Assembly: GCA_034002405.1 (NCBI GenBank)
Contig: JAVFAS010000031.1
Coordinates: 1-39,717 of the forward strand
Source: SZUA-365 sp034002405
Lineage (GTDB): Bacteria; Bacteroidota; Ignavibacteria; SZUA-365
Direction of reading: 5' to 3'
Length of the DNA stretch: 39,717 nt
Within the stretch, counting starts at the first letter, position 1. The number at the start of each line of letters is the position of its first letter. Below are positions 22,890-31,485 of this stretch, piece after piece. The position numbers and the translations under genes are program-made. The notes under the pieces were generated by a model. It was not told the origin of the DNA. It did no database searches and was given only the letters and a program-made list of their open reading frames with translations.

Positions 22890-24383
22890 TCATCTGGATG
22901 TCACGCGATCGCGTCGCCGGAGCATTGCGGCGAGACCATAGACAGCCACGCTGAACCCGAGACCGAGATACATGGGCTCGATTCCGAAGGGATACGGAAT
23001 CGGGCCGCCGTGATGCCACAACTGACCCACGGTCAGCGACATCATGCTGAGCAGAAAACCGCCGAGCATCGCGGCGAATGTCCAGCCGTTGGAGATCAGA
23101 AACCGCGGATAGTACGTGGCGGCGAGGGGAAGCAGAAGGGCGGGTATGAAGAGGGTGCCGATAATATACCAGAGATCGATCACGGACGGGAACAGCAGGA
23201 CCGCGGAGACTGACAGGGTGGTGGTGATCACGACCCCCCACTGCGTCTGTCGTGTCATGGCATGGTCGTCGTCGCGACCGCCCCAGCGGGTCAGGATGTC
23301 GCGTCCGAGCGTCAGCGCGGCGATGAACGTCAGGCCATCCGTGGTCGACATGACCGTCGCGAGCATGCCGACGAAAAAGATTCCCTTGGCAACGGAGGGC
23401 AGTACCTGTTCGGCGAGCAGTGGATAGGCCATCCCCGGGTGTGCGAGATCGGGAAGAAGCGCGCGGGCGTACAGGCCTGACAGTGTGGTGATGGAATCGA
23501 AGACGAACCAGAATCCCACCGAGATGAAAATTCCACGACGGGCCGTTCGCGGGGATCGGGCGCTCAATGTGAACTGGTGGAACTGCGGCGAGACCAGCGT
23601 CCACAGGGCGATGAAAAACCAGACGAGAATGTACTGCCACGTATGTCCCCCCGTCAGTGTCAGGTGCAACGGCGGAAGATTCTGCGAAAGGAACGGCATG
23701 AGGCCATACCGCGGCAGCAGAAACGCGAGCAGGAGAATGAATCCACCGAACATCAGGGAGAATTGCAGGAGGTCGGTACGCACCACGGCGCGGAACCCGC
23801 CGGCGAAGACATAGAACATGCTCAGTAGCGCCCCGGTGATCAGGCAGAGTTCGAACGGCCATCCCGTCACTACTTGCAGCAGCACCGCCATCATCAGGAG
23901 ATACGGTGCGGGTGAGGAATTGAAAAAGACGAGAATCGACCCCAACAGCCCCGTCTTTCGGTCATACGTGTGAAAAAGCTGATCCGGGATGGAGTATCGT
24001 CCGGTCGTGCGTATGCGTCCGGCCAGAAATACCGCGAAGATGACGGCGAACACATAATACGGGAAGCCAAACACGAACCAGTTTGCCAGGCCGTAGAGAT
24101 AGCTGAATTCGCCGACACCGAGGATGCCGCCATACCACGTCGCCACCAATGCCGCGACGAAGCCCGGAAGGCTGAGCATACGCCCACCGAGCAGGAATTG
24201 CTCGGAAGATCCGCGATTGAGCGCGGAGCCGCGAAACCCGAGATAGAGCAGGAACACGAAGTACGCGGCGACAACGATCCAGTCCGCCGCGGAAAAGCCG
24301 AGTTGGACTGGGAGCGCGGAAGAAGACACGAGATGATCCTGACTGTGGTCGGAGTATGCGGCGTCCGCCATCACCGGCGGCAT
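22890..24383 (-). CDS. Sodium:solute symporter (SSS) family transporter
   Basis: 497 aa, about 13 hydrophobic helices. SSS hallmarks: an N-terminal helix followed by SSEQFLLGGRMLSLPGFVAAL, the FAGGFRAVVRTDLLQF segment in the middle (the typical AGGLKAV-DxxQ region), and a GMLATVMSTTDG stretch near helix 8 that contains the Na2-site-type Ser/Thr residues. It imports an unidentified solute (sugar, amino acid or nucleobase class) with Na+. An alternative start at M5 (24371) is equally possible; no Shine-Dalgarno is seen. It converges on marR and stands alone. Confidence 0.9.
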   Translation of the reverse strand: MPPVMADAAYSDHSQDHLVSSSALPVQLGFSAADWIVVAAYFVFLLYLGFRGSALNRGSSEQFLLGGRMLSLPGFVAALVATWYGGILGVGEFSYLYGLANWFVFGFPYYVFAVIFAVFLAGRIRTTGRYSIPDQLFHTYDRKTGLLGSILVFFNSSPAPYLLMMAVLLQVVTGWPFELCLITGALLSMFYVFAGGFRAVVRTDLLQFSLMFGGFILLLAFLLPRYGLMPFLSQNLPPLHLTLTGGHTWQYILVWFFIALWTLVSPQFHQFTLSARSPRTARRGIFISVGFWFVFDSITTLSGLYARALLPDLAHPGMAYPLLAEQVLPSVAKGIFFVGMLATVMSTTDGLTFIAALTLGRDILTRWGGRDDDHAMTRQTQWGVVITTTLSVSAVLLFPSVIDLWYIIGTLFIPALLLPLAATYYPRFLISNGWTFAAMLGGFLLSMMSLTVGQLWHHGGPIPYPFGIEPMYLGLGFSVAVYGLAAMLRRRDRVTSR

Positions 24384-24417
24384 CGGAAAATGTACGGCGT
24401 TCCACCCTTCGAGCGCA

Positions 24418-24447
24418 ACAAAACGGGCGCCGCATCAGGGCGCCCGT
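24418..24447 (-). terminator. Rho-independent terminator of the small Cys/His protein gene
   Basis: 9-bp GC stem (ACGGGCGCC 24423-24431 with GGCGCCCGT 24439-24447), 7-nt loop, then UUUUGUUG on the minus strand. Confidence 0.85.
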
Positions 24448-24475
24448 GATCAACACTGCGTGACACGCACGCGTG

Positions 24476-24802
24476 TCAGCGCGGCAATACCAGTTTGGTC
24501 TTCGCCTGCGCCGGATGACGCTCGCGGTACAGATTTTCGGAGAGCTGCCGGCTATGCCGGTCACTGTCTATCGTCACGAACACGAGTTTTTCCATGCACT
24601 CCCTGCACACACGGACCTTGCGTTCACCCTCCATGTCCAACGGTTTTTTGAAATAGAGCTGTTCAGGGGGAATCGGGTGTCCGAACATGCAGACATGCTC
24701 CTTTTCCGATATCCCGGTGTGCCATTCGTATTGCTTCGCGGACAGTGCGTTGAAACGCTTCAACGAACGGAGAAACTCCTTTTCGGATTGGTATACCGCC
24801 AT
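24476..24802 (-). CDS. Small unknown protein with Cys/His metal-binding pattern
   Basis: 108 aa, not recognised. Charged, soluble, no signal peptide. A CMFGH element at about 38-42 and a CRECM element at about 66-70 form a C-x3-H ... C-x2-C pattern that could bind one zinc. Between them is IPPEQLYFKKPLDMEGERKV, and a basic C terminus follows. The start ATG at 24802 has GGAG seven bases upstream, and the gene has its own terminator, so it is a real expressed unit rather than a chance frame. It is divergent from the GH13 gene across a 207-bp intergenic region. Confidence 0.75.
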   Translation of the reverse strand: MAVYQSEKEFLRSLKRFNALSAKQYEWHTGISEKEHVCMFGHPIPPEQLYFKKPLDMEGERKVRVCRECMEKLVFVTIDSDRHSRQLSENLYRERHPAQAKTKLVLPR

Positions 24803-25009
24803 AGAACTGCTCCGAATGTGATCGTTGGAGAAATCGGCCGCCTTCCCGCCTCACGGTTGCGCGCCGTGGTCGCGGATCGCGGGCACGTTGGACCGGTAAT
24901 CTAACAAAAAGGGCGACAAAAGCGACAGGGAAAAGAAATCTTCTTGATTCACGGGGTATTTCATGCAACTATGCGATGCATCAGTTATATTCACGCACAC
25001 GAACATTCC

Positions 25010-27457
25010 ATGATGTCCTTTCCTTCTTTGATACGGACCAGCACACCGCTCGTCAGCGTTTTGCTGCTTTTCATCGCAACGCACGGTGCCGCGGAGCCCC
25101 TTGGGCACTGGACGCGGGATGCGCACATCCGTACCACGCCGCGGTTCGTGCGCTCGTCGAACGATTCCGTGCGTGGGGAGTGGCGCGCTGAATTGTTGCG
25201 TCCCCGCGCCATCGCCCTGTTCTGGCGCGGAACGGATCGCATGCCTCCGCTCGATCCCGACGGGTACCGGATTCTCACCGCGGAGGGACGCGTGATCTCC
25301 GTGCGGTCGGTGCTGCAGAAAAACGACACGCGTCTTGAACTGCGCCCGTCGGACGAACTCGATATTCGCCGCGTCCATCATCTCGTCATCATGGAACGCG
25401 ACACACTGCTCTGCTCCTTCGACGGATGGATGCGTGTGTCGCATTCCACCAAGGAACTGGGCGCGAACTTCGATGAGACCGCGGGACGCACCGCGGTCCG
25501 CGTGTTCTCCCCGCGCGCGGACAGCGTACGGCTGTTTCTGTATCGCCACCGTGGCGCCACGCAGGCCGACATGGTCGTTTCCCTGCAACGGGATGACGAC
25601 GGTGTATGGGAAATCGGTCTCGATGGAAATTACGAGACCTGGTGGTATGATTTTACCGTGCACGGTCCCGATGATCCCGGCAATGAGTTTTTCGAACAGC
25701 GACCGGTCCACGTGACCGATCCCTACGCGCGGGTTTCCGATGACAGTTTCGGCCGCGCACGCATCTGGCCGCGGATGACACCGCCGCCACCCGTGCGTGG
25801 CGGTCGTCCGCGCATGGAGGATGTGATCGCGTACGAAGTGCATGTCGAGGATTTTACCCTGGCGCTCGACCAGCTCGCGGAGGAAAAGCGCGGAAGCTTC
25901 ACCGGATTCGTCACGCCGGGATTGCGCAACGCGCAGGGAGCTCCGGTCGGCTTCGATCATCTCGTCGCCCTCGGCATCAATGTCGTCCATCTCATGCCCG
26001 TGCAGGAATTTCTCCATTACCCGGACGATGAATGGCGGCGTGCGTTCGCCCGTGATCCGTACATGCGTGAGCAGATGGTCGACAGCAGCAATTACCAATG
26101 GGGGTATCGCACCTCGCATGCCTTCGCGGTCGAATCGCGATTCCGGCAGCGCGGCAGCGAGCCGGGTGCGCAAAACCAGCAGTTTCGTGATCTCGTCGCC
26201 GCGTTCCACGAACACGGCATCGCCGTCATCGTCGATCTCGTCTTCAACCACAGCGCCGAACGGATGGATGGGCGGGAGATGTATTTCAATCTGCGGGTGT
26301 TCGACCGGCATGTTTATTACCGGACCGGAGGGAATCTGGACTTCATCGGAAGCTATGGCACGGAGACCAAGTCGGAGGATCGTCCGATGACCGCGCGATG
26401 GATCCATGATCAATGCCGCATGCTGATCGAGGAATACGGGGTTGATGGCTTTCGCATCGATCTGGCGGGATTGACTGACAAGCAGACGCTTCATGACTTG
26501 CGGCGCCGTCTGGGAGAGGACGTCATCATCTACGGTGAGCCCTGGATCGATTCGAGTGATCCCGATTTCGAGCGCAATCCCGAATGGAATTGGTACAAGG
26601 CCGACGCGCCCATCACGTTTTTTCAGGACGACTGCCGTAACGCGCTCTGCGGTCCGCCCGACAACCCGCGTGATCCGCGGCGTGACCGTGGATATGCGGG
26701 CGGGAACGGCGATCGTGACGCGGCGAAGCATGCCATCGCCAACAGTTTTGCATTCGAGGACACACCGAACGAAGGGATCAACTACCTCGACATCCATGAC
26801 AACTGGGCGCTGGCCGATCGCTTCGCGACCATGGATTGGAATGGATCTCGCGGCGTCGATGAAGGACCCTACCGGATCGCGGCGGCGATGTTGCTGACGT
26901 CCCTCGGGCCGGTCGTGATTCACGGGGGGAGTGAATTCATGCGCAGCAAGGGGTCGACGCCATTGGTCGATGTGGTCAAGCACACCGACAGTGGTCCGAT
27001 CTACATTCACGGCAAACGTGACACCTATAATCTCCGACGCCCGAATCTGTTTCTCTGGGACAATCTCGGACGCAACACCGAAGACGGCGCGGCCTGCAAT
27101 TACCAGCGGATGAGCGACTACTGGAAAGGACTCATCGCACTGCGCCGCTCCGATCATGGCCGTGTTCTGCGTCATGGTGGTCGTGTGCCTACAGGCCATA
27201 TTCGATGGTGCGAACCGGATGATCCGTTGCTGCTGGGGTATGTCATCGGTGGACGCATCGCCGTCGCGATCAACAGCAGCGCGGCGCCGCGACGTTTCCC
27301 GGGTTTCACACTGCCCGATGGCGCATGGCATCTGGTGGCGGCCGGCGACCAGGCGGGTCTCGTGACCATCGACGATCGTCCCGACAGTATACTCCGGGGT
27401 GGTGCGCATGTGATCTCCCTGGCCGCTCACGAGGTGCGGGTTTGGATTTGCAGATAA
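25010..27457 (+). CDS. Exported GH13 alpha-glucan hydrolase, pullulanase/debranching-like
   Basis: 815 aa from the ATG at 25010, which gives a signal peptide (TPLVSVLLLFIATHGAAEP); earlier TTG/ATG codons are less likely. Residues about 155-235 match a CBM48-like beta-sandwich (RTAVRVFSPRADSVRLFLY). The catalytic barrel follows with GH13 regions: VIVDLVFNHSA, GFRIDLAG with nucleophile D484, IIYGEPW with acid/base E510, and DIHDNW with D597. YQWGYRTSHAFAV resembles the YNWGY element of pullulanases and debranching enzymes. It would cleave alpha-glucans (glycogen, starch, pullulan) outside the cytoplasm; alpha-1,6 specificity is inferred. No T9SS tail. The stress-protein gene begins 31 bases downstream. 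Confidence 0.88.
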   Translation: MMSFPSLIRTSTPLVSVLLLFIATHGAAEPLGHWTRDAHIRTTPRFVRSSNDSVRGEWRAELLRPRAIALFWRGTDRMPPLDPDGYRILTAEGRVISVRSVLQKNDTRLELRPSDELDIRRVHHLVIMERDTLLCSFDGWMRVSHSTKELGANFDETAGRTAVRVFSPRADSVRLFLYRHRGATQADMVVSLQRDDDGVWEIGLDGNYETWWYDFTVHGPDDPGNEFFEQRPVHVTDPYARVSDDSFGRARIWPRMTPPPPVRGGRPRMEDVIAYEVHVEDFTLALDQLAEEKRGSFTGFVTPGLRNAQGAPVGFDHLVALGINVVHLMPVQEFLHYPDDEWRRAFARDPYMREQMVDSSNYQWGYRTSHAFAVESRFRQRGSEPGAQNQQFRDLVAAFHEHGIAVIVDLVFNHSAERMDGREMYFNLRVFDRHVYYRTGGNLDFIGSYGTETKSEDRPMTARWIHDQCRMLIEEYGVDGFRIDLAGLTDKQTLHDLRRRLGEDVIIYGEPWIDSSDPDFERNPEWNWYKADAPITFFQDDCRNALCGPPDNPRDPRRDRGYAGGNGDRDAAKHAIANSFAFEDTPNEGINYLDIHDNWALADRFATMDWNGSRGVDEGPYRIAAAMLLTSLGPVVIHGGSEFMRSKGSTPLVDVVKHTDSGPIYIHGKRDTYNLRRPNLFLWDNLGRNTEDGAACNYQRMSDYWKGLIALRRSDHGRVLRHGGRVPTGHIRWCEPDDPLLLGYVIGGRIAVAINSSAAPRRFPGFTLPDGAWHLVAAGDQAGLVTIDDRPDSILRGGAHVISLAAHEVRVWICR

Positions 27458-27488
27458 ATACATCCTCTATTTTTCGAGGAGGTTTCTC

Positions 27489-28325
27489 ATGAGTAAACGC
27501 ATAGTGGTCGGACTCGATGGTTCGCCCCATTCCACGAGCGCGGTCGACATGGCAATCCGTCGCGCGAAGGTCTATGACGGGACGCTGATCGGTGTCGCGG
27601 TCATCGATCGGCCAAGTATCGAGCAGCTCGCGGTCGGCGCGCAACCGGGGGCGTTTCAGATGTCGGAACATGCGGTTTCCACCATGCTCAACGAAGCGAA
27701 ACAGCACGCCGAGGAGCTGATCGCGCGGTTTCGCATGACCTGTGATCTCGACGGTGTCGCGCATGAAGATATTATCTACACCGGGACACCATTTGAGGGT
27801 CTGGTGCAGGAAGGCAAAACCGCGGATATGATCATCACGGGGGTACGCACGTTCTTCCATTATCCCACGCGCGAGGGTCCCGGGGATACGCTCGAACATC
27901 TGTTGCGGGATCCGGTCTGTCCCGTGCTCGCCGTTCCGGAGAAACTCGAACTGCCGCGCAACGTGGTCATCGCCTACGACGGTTCGCGGGGGGCAGCCCG
28001 GGCGCTGCAGGCCTACGCGCATGTCACCCCCGATATTCCCGACATCTATCCGGTGACGTTGCTGTGCGTGGCGGCGGAGTACGACAAGCACAAATATCAT
28101 CTCGAGAAAGCTGCCCGCTTCCTTCGCGCGCATGGAATCGAGGCAAGAATCATGTTGCGCACCGGAAAGCCCTTCGATGCGATCATGCAGGTGATCACGG
28201 ACCTCGCACCCGCGCTGGTCATCCTCGGACGGCCACTGCGGATCGGATTGACCGAGCGTCTTTTCGGAAGTACCGCGGAGCGCATTGTCAAGGACGGGAC
28301 CGTCCCGGTATTTTTCTTCCACTGA
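27489..28325 (+). CDS. Tandem-domain universal stress protein
   Basis: 278 aa with two UspA-like domains (about 1-150 and 155-278). Domain 1 starts KRIVVGLDGSPHSTSAVDMA and ends CPVLAVPEKL; domain 2 starts NVVIAYDGSRGAARALQ and ends in VILGRPLRIGLTERLFGSTAERIVKDGTVPVFF. The second carries a GRP...FGST phosphate-loop-like sequence; the first has lost it (ITGVRTFFHYP), so only the second may bind ATP. Such proteins are cytoplasmic stress or starvation factors. GAGGAGG lies six bases upstream of the ATG. Likely co-transcribed with the GH13 gene. Confidence 0.93.
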   Translation: MSKRIVVGLDGSPHSTSAVDMAIRRAKVYDGTLIGVAVIDRPSIEQLAVGAQPGAFQMSEHAVSTMLNEAKQHAEELIARFRMTCDLDGVAHEDIIYTGTPFEGLVQEGKTADMIITGVRTFFHYPTREGPGDTLEHLLRDPVCPVLAVPEKLELPRNVVIAYDGSRGAARALQAYAHVTPDIPDIYPVTLLCVAAEYDKHKYHLEKAARFLRAHGIEARIMLRTGKPFDAIMQVITDLAPALVILGRPLRIGLTERLFGSTAERIVKDGTVPVFFFH

Positions 28326-28386
28326 GTCCGCCAACATACCCACGCGTTCGTCGAATTTCCGGCGATTGCTTCCTCCCGGCAGCTCT

Positions 28387-28415
28387 GTGTCCCGGCGGGG
28401 GCGTGTCCCGGCGGG
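28387..28415. repeat. Short 13-bp direct repeat between usp and comF
   Basis: GTGTCCCGGCGGG occurs at 28387-28399 and 28403-28415 (period 16), ending at the comF stop codon in the convergent gap. Small slippage-type repeat without evident function. Confidence 0.7.
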
Positions 28416-29138
28416 TCAATGTCGTGGGGGCCGCGCGACGGCGAGGATGCGAACATCGGTGAACCCGGCGGCGACGAGCACATCGACGCAAGCCGAGATT
28501 GTCGCCCCCGTGGTCACGAGATCATCGACAAGAATGAGCGGTCGTCCGCGCAATTCCGCCGCCCGTCGCTGGTCGACCGAGAAGGCATCGCGGACATTGC
28601 GTTGTCGTTCGTCCTGATCGAGCTTCGCCGCCGACTGCGATGTCGTATAGCGTCGACGCGAGAGGAGGAGGGTGTCCCAGGCAATTCCGCATTCCGCGGC
28701 GATTCCCCGGCAGAGAAACTCCGCTTGATTGTATCCGCGTTCGATGCGTTTGAGCCGGTGGAGGGGAACGGGTAGAAGCACCGCGTCGCCTTCGAGAATG
28801 GTGCGGGATGCCGTCATCGACTCGGAAACGAGTCGTTCCCCCAGCAGGGCGCCCAGCCACAAGCCAGCACGATGCAGCCGTCGGTATTTCACCGCGTGAA
28901 TGCAGCGACCAATGACGCCGTCATGTTCGTATTCCCAGCCGACCAGCATCATCGTCGCGTCGCAGGACGTAGCCAGCGACGCCAGGTGGCCGAGCGACTG
29001 CTCGCGCGTCAGCGGGAGCGGCACACAGTCACAGAGGCAGCGCGGACAGAGAAATTCCTCCACGGAGACGCGCGCGCCACATCCGAGACAGAGCGGAGGA
29101 AAGAGAACGTCGAGAAAAGCGGAGAAAACGGGCTGCAT
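28416..29138 (-). CDS. comF: ComF-family phosphoribosyltransferase-like protein
   Basis: 240 aa from the ATG at 29138 (MQPVFSAFLDVLFPP); an upstream GTG at 29255 is rejected because it adds unrelated residues. N-terminal zinc finger C17-x2-C20 ... C31-x2-C34, then a type I phosphoribosyltransferase domain with the PRPP loop LILVDDLVTTGAT at 201-213 and the family GYNQAEFL at 135-142. ComF/GntX proteins bind ssDNA and are linked to natural transformation and the primosome. Last gene of the run pgk, rhomboid, ispG, comF on this strand. Confidence 0.9.
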   Translation of the reverse strand: MQPVFSAFLDVLFPPLCLGCGARVSVEEFLCPRCLCDCVPLPLTREQSLGHLASLATSCDATMMLVGWEYEHDGVIGRCIHAVKYRRLHRAGLWLGALLGERLVSESMTASRTILEGDAVLLPVPLHRLKRIERGYNQAEFLCRGIAAECGIAWDTLLLSRRRYTTSQSAAKLDQDERQRNVRDAFSVDQRRAAELRGRPLILVDDLVTTGATISACVDVLVAAGFTDVRILAVARPPRH

Positions 29139-29265
29139 GTCTTTTACTCCCCGGGACGTGCATGGAACCGTATGTTCGCCGGAACGAAGCGCGAGGGGCG
29201 GTCCCCCGGCATGGGACCGCCATGCGGAATGACTGCGTGCCCCGCCGAGGGACACAGGAGAATGA

Positions 29266-30411
29266 TCAGGGATGCGTGCGGTCTTTCGTTTCCTCGGGGA
29301 CGAACTTCAATACTTCCTCGACCACCGTATCGATAATTTCGTCTTCCTTGAGGCGGCGCACGACTTCTCCCTTGCGGTAGAGAATGCCCACGCCCTTGCC
29401 GGCGGCGATGCCGATATCCGCTTCACTGGCCTCGCCAGGACCATTGACCACACAGCCGAGCAGCGCGATCTTCACCGGCTTCTTGACGCCGGCGAGTCGT
29501 TGTTCGAGTTCGTTGGTGATCTTGAACAAATCCACTTCGAGGCGGCCGCAGGTGGGGCAGGCGATGATTTCGACATTGCGCGACGCCAGACCGAGTGAGC
29601 GGAGGATCTCCTTGCCGACCTCGACTTCCTTGTAGGGCTCGTCCGTCAGCGAGACCCGCACGGTATCGCCGATCCCCTCGGCGAGGAGCGTCCCGATGCC
29701 CACGGCGCTCTTGATCGTGCCGACACGCGTGGTTCCGGCCTCGGTCACGCCAAGATGCAGCGGATAGTCGGTGCGCGCGGCGAGATGCCGATACGCCTCG
29801 ATCATCAGGCGCGTGTCGGTGGATTTGACGGAAATGATCACATCGCGAAAACCGAAATCCTCGCAGATGTTCGCGTGGCGCATCGCACTTTCAAACAAGG
29901 CCTCGGCGGTCGGGTAGCCGTGTTTCTCGAGGATGTCTTCCTCCAGCGAACCCGAATTCACCCCGATGCGGATGGGCGTGCCGCGTTCCTTCGCCGCGCC
30001 GAGCACCTGATGGATACGATCGATGGACCCGATATTGCCGGGATTGATACGCACCTTCGCCACGCCCGCCTTGATGGCTTCGAGCGCGAAAATGTGATTG
30101 AAGTGGATATCGGCCACGATGGGCAGCGGTGACTGACGAACGATCTCCGCCATGGCTGCCGCGGCTTGCTTGTCGTTGACGGTCACCCGTACGATGTCGC
30201 AGCCTTCGTCGGCCGCACGTTGGATCTGTGCCACCGTCGCGGGAACATCACTGGTTTTCGTCTTGGTCATGGTCTGAACGGAGACCGGGGCGTCGCCGCC
30301 CACGGGGACATCGCCCACCCATACCTTGCGTGAGCGCCGGCGAATGGCTTTCACCTGCGGCGGCTGCCAGACCGGTGCGTTCGGGTCCTGAATAACGGGA
30401 ATCTCGATCAT
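29266..30411 (-). CDS. ispG: 4-hydroxy-3-methylbut-2-en-1-yl diphosphate synthase
   Basis: 381 aa. It reduces MEcPP to HMBPP, the penultimate step of the non-mevalonate isoprenoid pathway, using a 4Fe-4S cluster. N-terminal TIM barrel (about 25-275) with VSVQTMTKTKTSDV and RINPGNIG. C-terminal reductase-like domain with cluster ligands C285 and C288 (CPTCGR), C320 (LGCVVNGPGE) and E327. It is the short two-domain form; Bacteroidetes and Chlorobi usually have a longer form with an inserted third domain. 127 bases separate it from comF, so co-transcription is possible. Confidence 0.95.
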   Translation of the reverse strand: MIEIPVIQDPNAPVWQPPQVKAIRRRSRKVWVGDVPVGGDAPVSVQTMTKTKTSDVPATVAQIQRAADEGCDIVRVTVNDKQAAAAMAEIVRQSPLPIVADIHFNHIFALEAIKAGVAKVRINPGNIGSIDRIHQVLGAAKERGTPIRIGVNSGSLEEDILEKHGYPTAEALFESAMRHANICEDFGFRDVIISVKSTDTRLMIEAYRHLAARTDYPLHLGVTEAGTTRVGTIKSAVGIGTLLAEGIGDTVRVSLTDEPYKEVEVGKEILRSLGLASRNVEIIACPTCGRLEVDLFKITNELEQRLAGVKKPVKIALLGCVVNGPGEASEADIGIAAGKGVGILYRKGEVVRRLKEDEIIDTVVEEVLKFVPEETKDRTHP

Positions 30412-30514
30412 AGGTTTTCTTTTATTTCGAAATCGCTGTGAAATGCGGGGTGGCGATGCGTGCGTCGGTGCGCGGCGGGAGCAGGCGCGGATCGCTGTGC
30501 CGCCGTCGTCGGAC

Positions 30515-31432
30515 TCACCGCGCGTCGCGGTCGGGATGAATGTGCTTGCTTGCGTCGAGCAGGATGCGCTTCTCTTCCTCGGTCAGCGCGGCGTAGCCCG
30601 AGACACTGATCTTGTCGAGAATTTCGTCGATGCGCTTCTGCGCCTGGTCGTGCTCGCGGTCGCCGGTCACACGGTCCTGACGTGTCGTCGGAAAATCATA
30701 AAACGTCGCCTCGCGTGTCGCACCGTCAATCCCCGATGCCGGAGGAGGGACCGTTCGGCGGTTCATCCAGCGATCGATGCGTCCCTGCCGGTCGAACAGC
30801 ACCCACAGCCCACCAACCACCGCGCCGCCGAGGTGGGCGACATGCGCGATCCCCTCCTGGGTACCGAGCACGCTGTAGACGACTTCAAGGATAATTAGAC
30901 CCGAAATCAGGAATTTCGCGCGCATGGGGATGAAGAAATAGAAATAGATGTACCGGTCGGGAAACACCATGGCAAAGGCGGCAAGGACGCCGTACACGCC
31001 GCCCGAGGCGCCGATGGTTGGTCCCGTGGCGGTGAACAGCGGCGCGATGAGCAGATTCGCCAAGCCGGCGACAATCCCGGCGGCGAAGTACATGACGAGG
31101 AATTTCCGCGATCCCCAGGTGTTCTCGAGTTCCACGCCGAACATCCAGAGCATGATCATATTGAAGAACAGGTGCGAGAATCCACCATGGAGGAACATGT
31201 AGCTGGCGAGCTGCCAGGGCATGAAGTTCCCCGAACCGAGGGGCCAGAGATAGAAGGTTTCGCCAAACCAGAGATACAGTGGTCGACCGCCGAAGGTCAG
31301 CAGGCCCCCTTCGAGCATCAATTGCACGAGGAACACCGCGACGTTGGCGATCAGGAGGTTCTTGATCACGGGAGGGAAGAAGCTGAAACCTCCGAATTGC
31401 GGGCGATACGTCTGGCGTGAGTGATTCTGCAT
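30515..31432 (-). CDS. Rhomboid-family intramembrane serine protease
   Basis: 305 aa. Six or so hydrophobic segments at about 20-210. Catalytic S143 in GASGGVYG and H200 in HVAHLGG, plus the upstream HGGFSHLFFNMIMLW helix that forms the HN-containing oxyanion side of the active site and the ENTWGSRKFLV (WR-type) loop. A soluble C-terminal tail (about 215-305) ends with a helical DEILDKISVSGYAALTEEEK element like the small domain (DUF6576-type) found on FCB rhomboids. It cleaves single-span membrane proteins; substrate unknown. It lies 53 bases beyond pgk on the same strand. Confidence 0.93.
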   Translation of the reverse strand: MQNHSRQTYRPQFGGFSFFPPVIKNLLIANVAVFLVQLMLEGGLLTFGGRPLYLWFGETFYLWPLGSGNFMPWQLASYMFLHGGFSHLFFNMIMLWMFGVELENTWGSRKFLVMYFAAGIVAGLANLLIAPLFTATGPTIGASGGVYGVLAAFAMVFPDRYIYFYFFIPMRAKFLISGLIILEVVYSVLGTQEGIAHVAHLGGAVVGGLWVLFDRQGRIDRWMNRRTVPPPASGIDGATREATFYDFPTTRQDRVTGDREHDQAQKRIDEILDKISVSGYAALTEEEKRILLDASKHIHPDRDAR

Positions 31433-31485
31433 GATGTCCTGTCGTTCAACTGAGGAAAAACATGGGGAGGAGGCGGATCGTTCCG

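Noticed and set aside
24851..27463. 870-codon open frame on the minus strand opposite the GH13 gene
   Set aside because: Antisense of a well-supported GH13 gene with catalytic motifs; no recognisable domain or signal in the antisense product.
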